Below, piece after piece: positions 6,417 through 7,310 of a DNA stretch of 7,310 bases. The translations under genes were made by a program, and so were the position numbers. The stretch is from the NCBI GenBank assembly GCA_905373275.1, contig CAJPSI010000035.1, positions 1 to 7,310 on the forward strand, read 5' to 3'. The stretch comes from Candidatus Saccharibacteria bacterium UBA1103. GTDB lineage: Bacteria > Patescibacteriota > Saccharimonadia > Saccharimonadales > Saccharimonadaceae. Numbering within the stretch: position 1 is the first letter of the stretch; the number at the start of each line of letters is the position of its first letter. The notes below the pieces were generated by a model that worked only from the letters and a program-made list of their open reading frames with translations, was not told the origin of the DNA and did not search any database.

Positions 6417-6425
6417 TGCTATAAT
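6417..6425 (+). promoter_or_regulatory. Extended -10 promoter of the methyltransferase gene
   Basis: TGCTATAAT, a perfect extended -10, lies in the 32-nt gap after the small-protein gene and ends 8 nt before the ATG at 6434. The predicted start of transcription falls at about 6432-6434, so the mRNA should be leaderless or have one or two extra bases. The upstream bases CTTTG are shared with the divergent operon promoter at 6076-6087. Confidence 0.7.
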
Positions 6426-6433
6426 TTAACTTG

Positions 6434-7310
6434 ATGATCGTATTTGTACTAGGTCGCCAGCCTGAGATTAGCCTGGCTGAACTACAAGCCGTTTACCGCC
6501 GGACACCAAAGCTCTTAGCCGGCCATCTCGCCGGTCTGGACATCGAGCAAGAGACTGCTCTAGCGACAGCCAAGGATCTTGGCTCTATAGTCAAAGTGGC
6601 TGAGCTAATCAGCGACAGCTTCACTCTCGATGCCGATAGCATCGCCCATCTGACGCACCATCTCTTCGACCAGACCACCGGCAAGATCACTCTCGGCGTC
6701 TCCTACTATGGGTCGTCAGCTAAGAGTAAATTGACGGCTAACTTTAGCCGGGCTATGCGGGCTAGCCTTGAGCAGTCCGGACACTCGGTTCGCCTCGTTC
6801 CCTCAGAGCAGACCACTCTCTCTACCGCCACTGTTTTACATAATAAGCTGGCTATCGGCAACCCTAAGAAGGTTGAACTCCTCCTTACACCTGCGCCGGG
6901 CAGCCACCGGTTGGCAGTGGCTAAGACCATTTACGTCCAGGATATCGGTGCATACACCTTGCGAGATAGATGTCGCCCTCGCCGTGACACTCGTAATGGC
7001 ATGCTACCGCCTAAGCTGGCCCAGACCATGATCAATCTGGCTCGAGGCGCTTGTCAGCTAACCCGGCCGACGAATCTACTCGACCCTTTCTGCGGTACCG
7101 GTGTGATCCTGCAGGAGGCCGGCCTGATGGGGCTAACTACCTATGGTAGCGATAATAATCCTCGGATGATCGACTACACTCAGACTAATCTCGACTGGCT
7201 AGCCCGCCGATACCGGCAGGCTAGCCGCCCCCGACTGACTATCGCCGACGCCACTGATTTTAGCTGGCAACAGTGGCTGGCACCGAATCGACTTGAACTA
7301 ATCGCTAGCG
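6434..7310 (+). CDS. TRM11-like (COG1041) RNA/DNA methyltransferase, 3' truncated
   Basis: The first 292 residues of an S-adenosylmethionine-dependent methyltransferase that runs off the right edge. The N-terminus FVLGRQPEISLAELQAVY (4-21) is the usual start of TRM11-type proteins. A THUMP-like RNA-binding region probably fills about 50-170, with LSTATVLHNKL (129-139) as a family block. Then come LRDRCRPRRDTRNGMLPPKLAQ (176-197), typical of the family, and SAM motif I LLDPFCGTG (215-223). D240 (GSDNNP) and D272 (ADATDF) follow as cofactor-side acids. The catalytic (N/D)PPY motif should come a few residues after the window ends and cannot be checked. Relatives methylate the exocyclic N2 of G10 in tRNA, so tRNA is the likeliest substrate, but this is inferred. 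A TTG codon lies directly before the ATG; the ATG is preferred. No Shine-Dalgarno sequence is seen. Confidence 0.88.
   Translation, partial: MIVFVLGRQPEISLAELQAVYRRTPKLLAGHLAGLDIEQETALATAKDLGSIVKVAELISDSFTLDADSIAHLTHHLFDQTTGKITLGVSYYGSSAKSKLTANFSRAMRASLEQSGHSVRLVPSEQTTLSTATVLHNKLAIGNPKKVELLLTPAPGSHRLAVAKTIYVQDIGAYTLRDRCRPRRDTRNGMLPPKLAQTMINLARGACQLTRPTNLLDPFCGTGVILQEAGLMGLTTYGSDNNPRMIDYTQTNLDWLARRYRQASRPRLTIADATDFSWQQWLAPNRLELIAS

Overview
The window is protein-coding almost end to end. It has seven complete genes, one gene cut off by the right edge, and possibly the last codons of a gene cut off by the left edge. I see no rRNA, tRNA, CRISPR array or insertion sequence. Gaps are very short, neighbouring genes overlap, and UGA and UAG both act as stops, which fits the standard bacterial code. 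The style suggests a small, compact genome: tiny gaps, extended -10 promoters placed right at start codons, a TRM11/COG1041-type methyltransferase with an 'RDRxRPxRD...GMLPPK' block, and XseA with an unusual active-site loop. My best guess is a Patescibacteria/CPR member, most likely Saccharibacteria (TM7). This is inference, not proof, and no taxonomic marker is present.

Layout. Positions 1-214 hold a possible gene tail, a 13-bp perfect inverted repeat and a promoter. Positions 215-1435 (+) encode a COG1373-type AAA ATPase with a DUF4143-like C-terminus, an orphan of unknown cellular role. Its stop codon interlocks with that of the convergent gene in the tetranucleotide CTAG (1432-1435). The minus strand from 6069 down to 1432 carries, in transcription order: a flippase-like membrane protein (LPG_synthase_TM/UPF0104 family), xseA, xseB, an ABC ATPase and its ABC-2 permease (NatA/NatB type). 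The first three overlap by 17 nt at each junction and form one operon. The ABC pair follows after 19 nt and seems to have its own promoter inside the 3' end of xseB.

From 6123 the plus strand carries a small acidic protein of unknown function and then the truncated methyltransferase. Divergent promoters lie back to back in the 53 nt between the flippase gene and the small-protein gene.

Functionally, xseA and xseB make the two subunits of exonuclease VII, and the ABC pair makes one exporter. I see no biochemical link between exonuclease VII, the flippase-like protein and the exporter beyond shared transcription. The most notable pattern is in expression signals. Three genes have a TGnTATAAT promoter ending only 6, 8 and 13 nt before the ATG, which predicts leaderless or almost leaderless mRNAs. 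The downstream operon genes and the AAA gene instead carry Shine-Dalgarno-like sequences of varying strength. I found no convincing new defence or mobile system.
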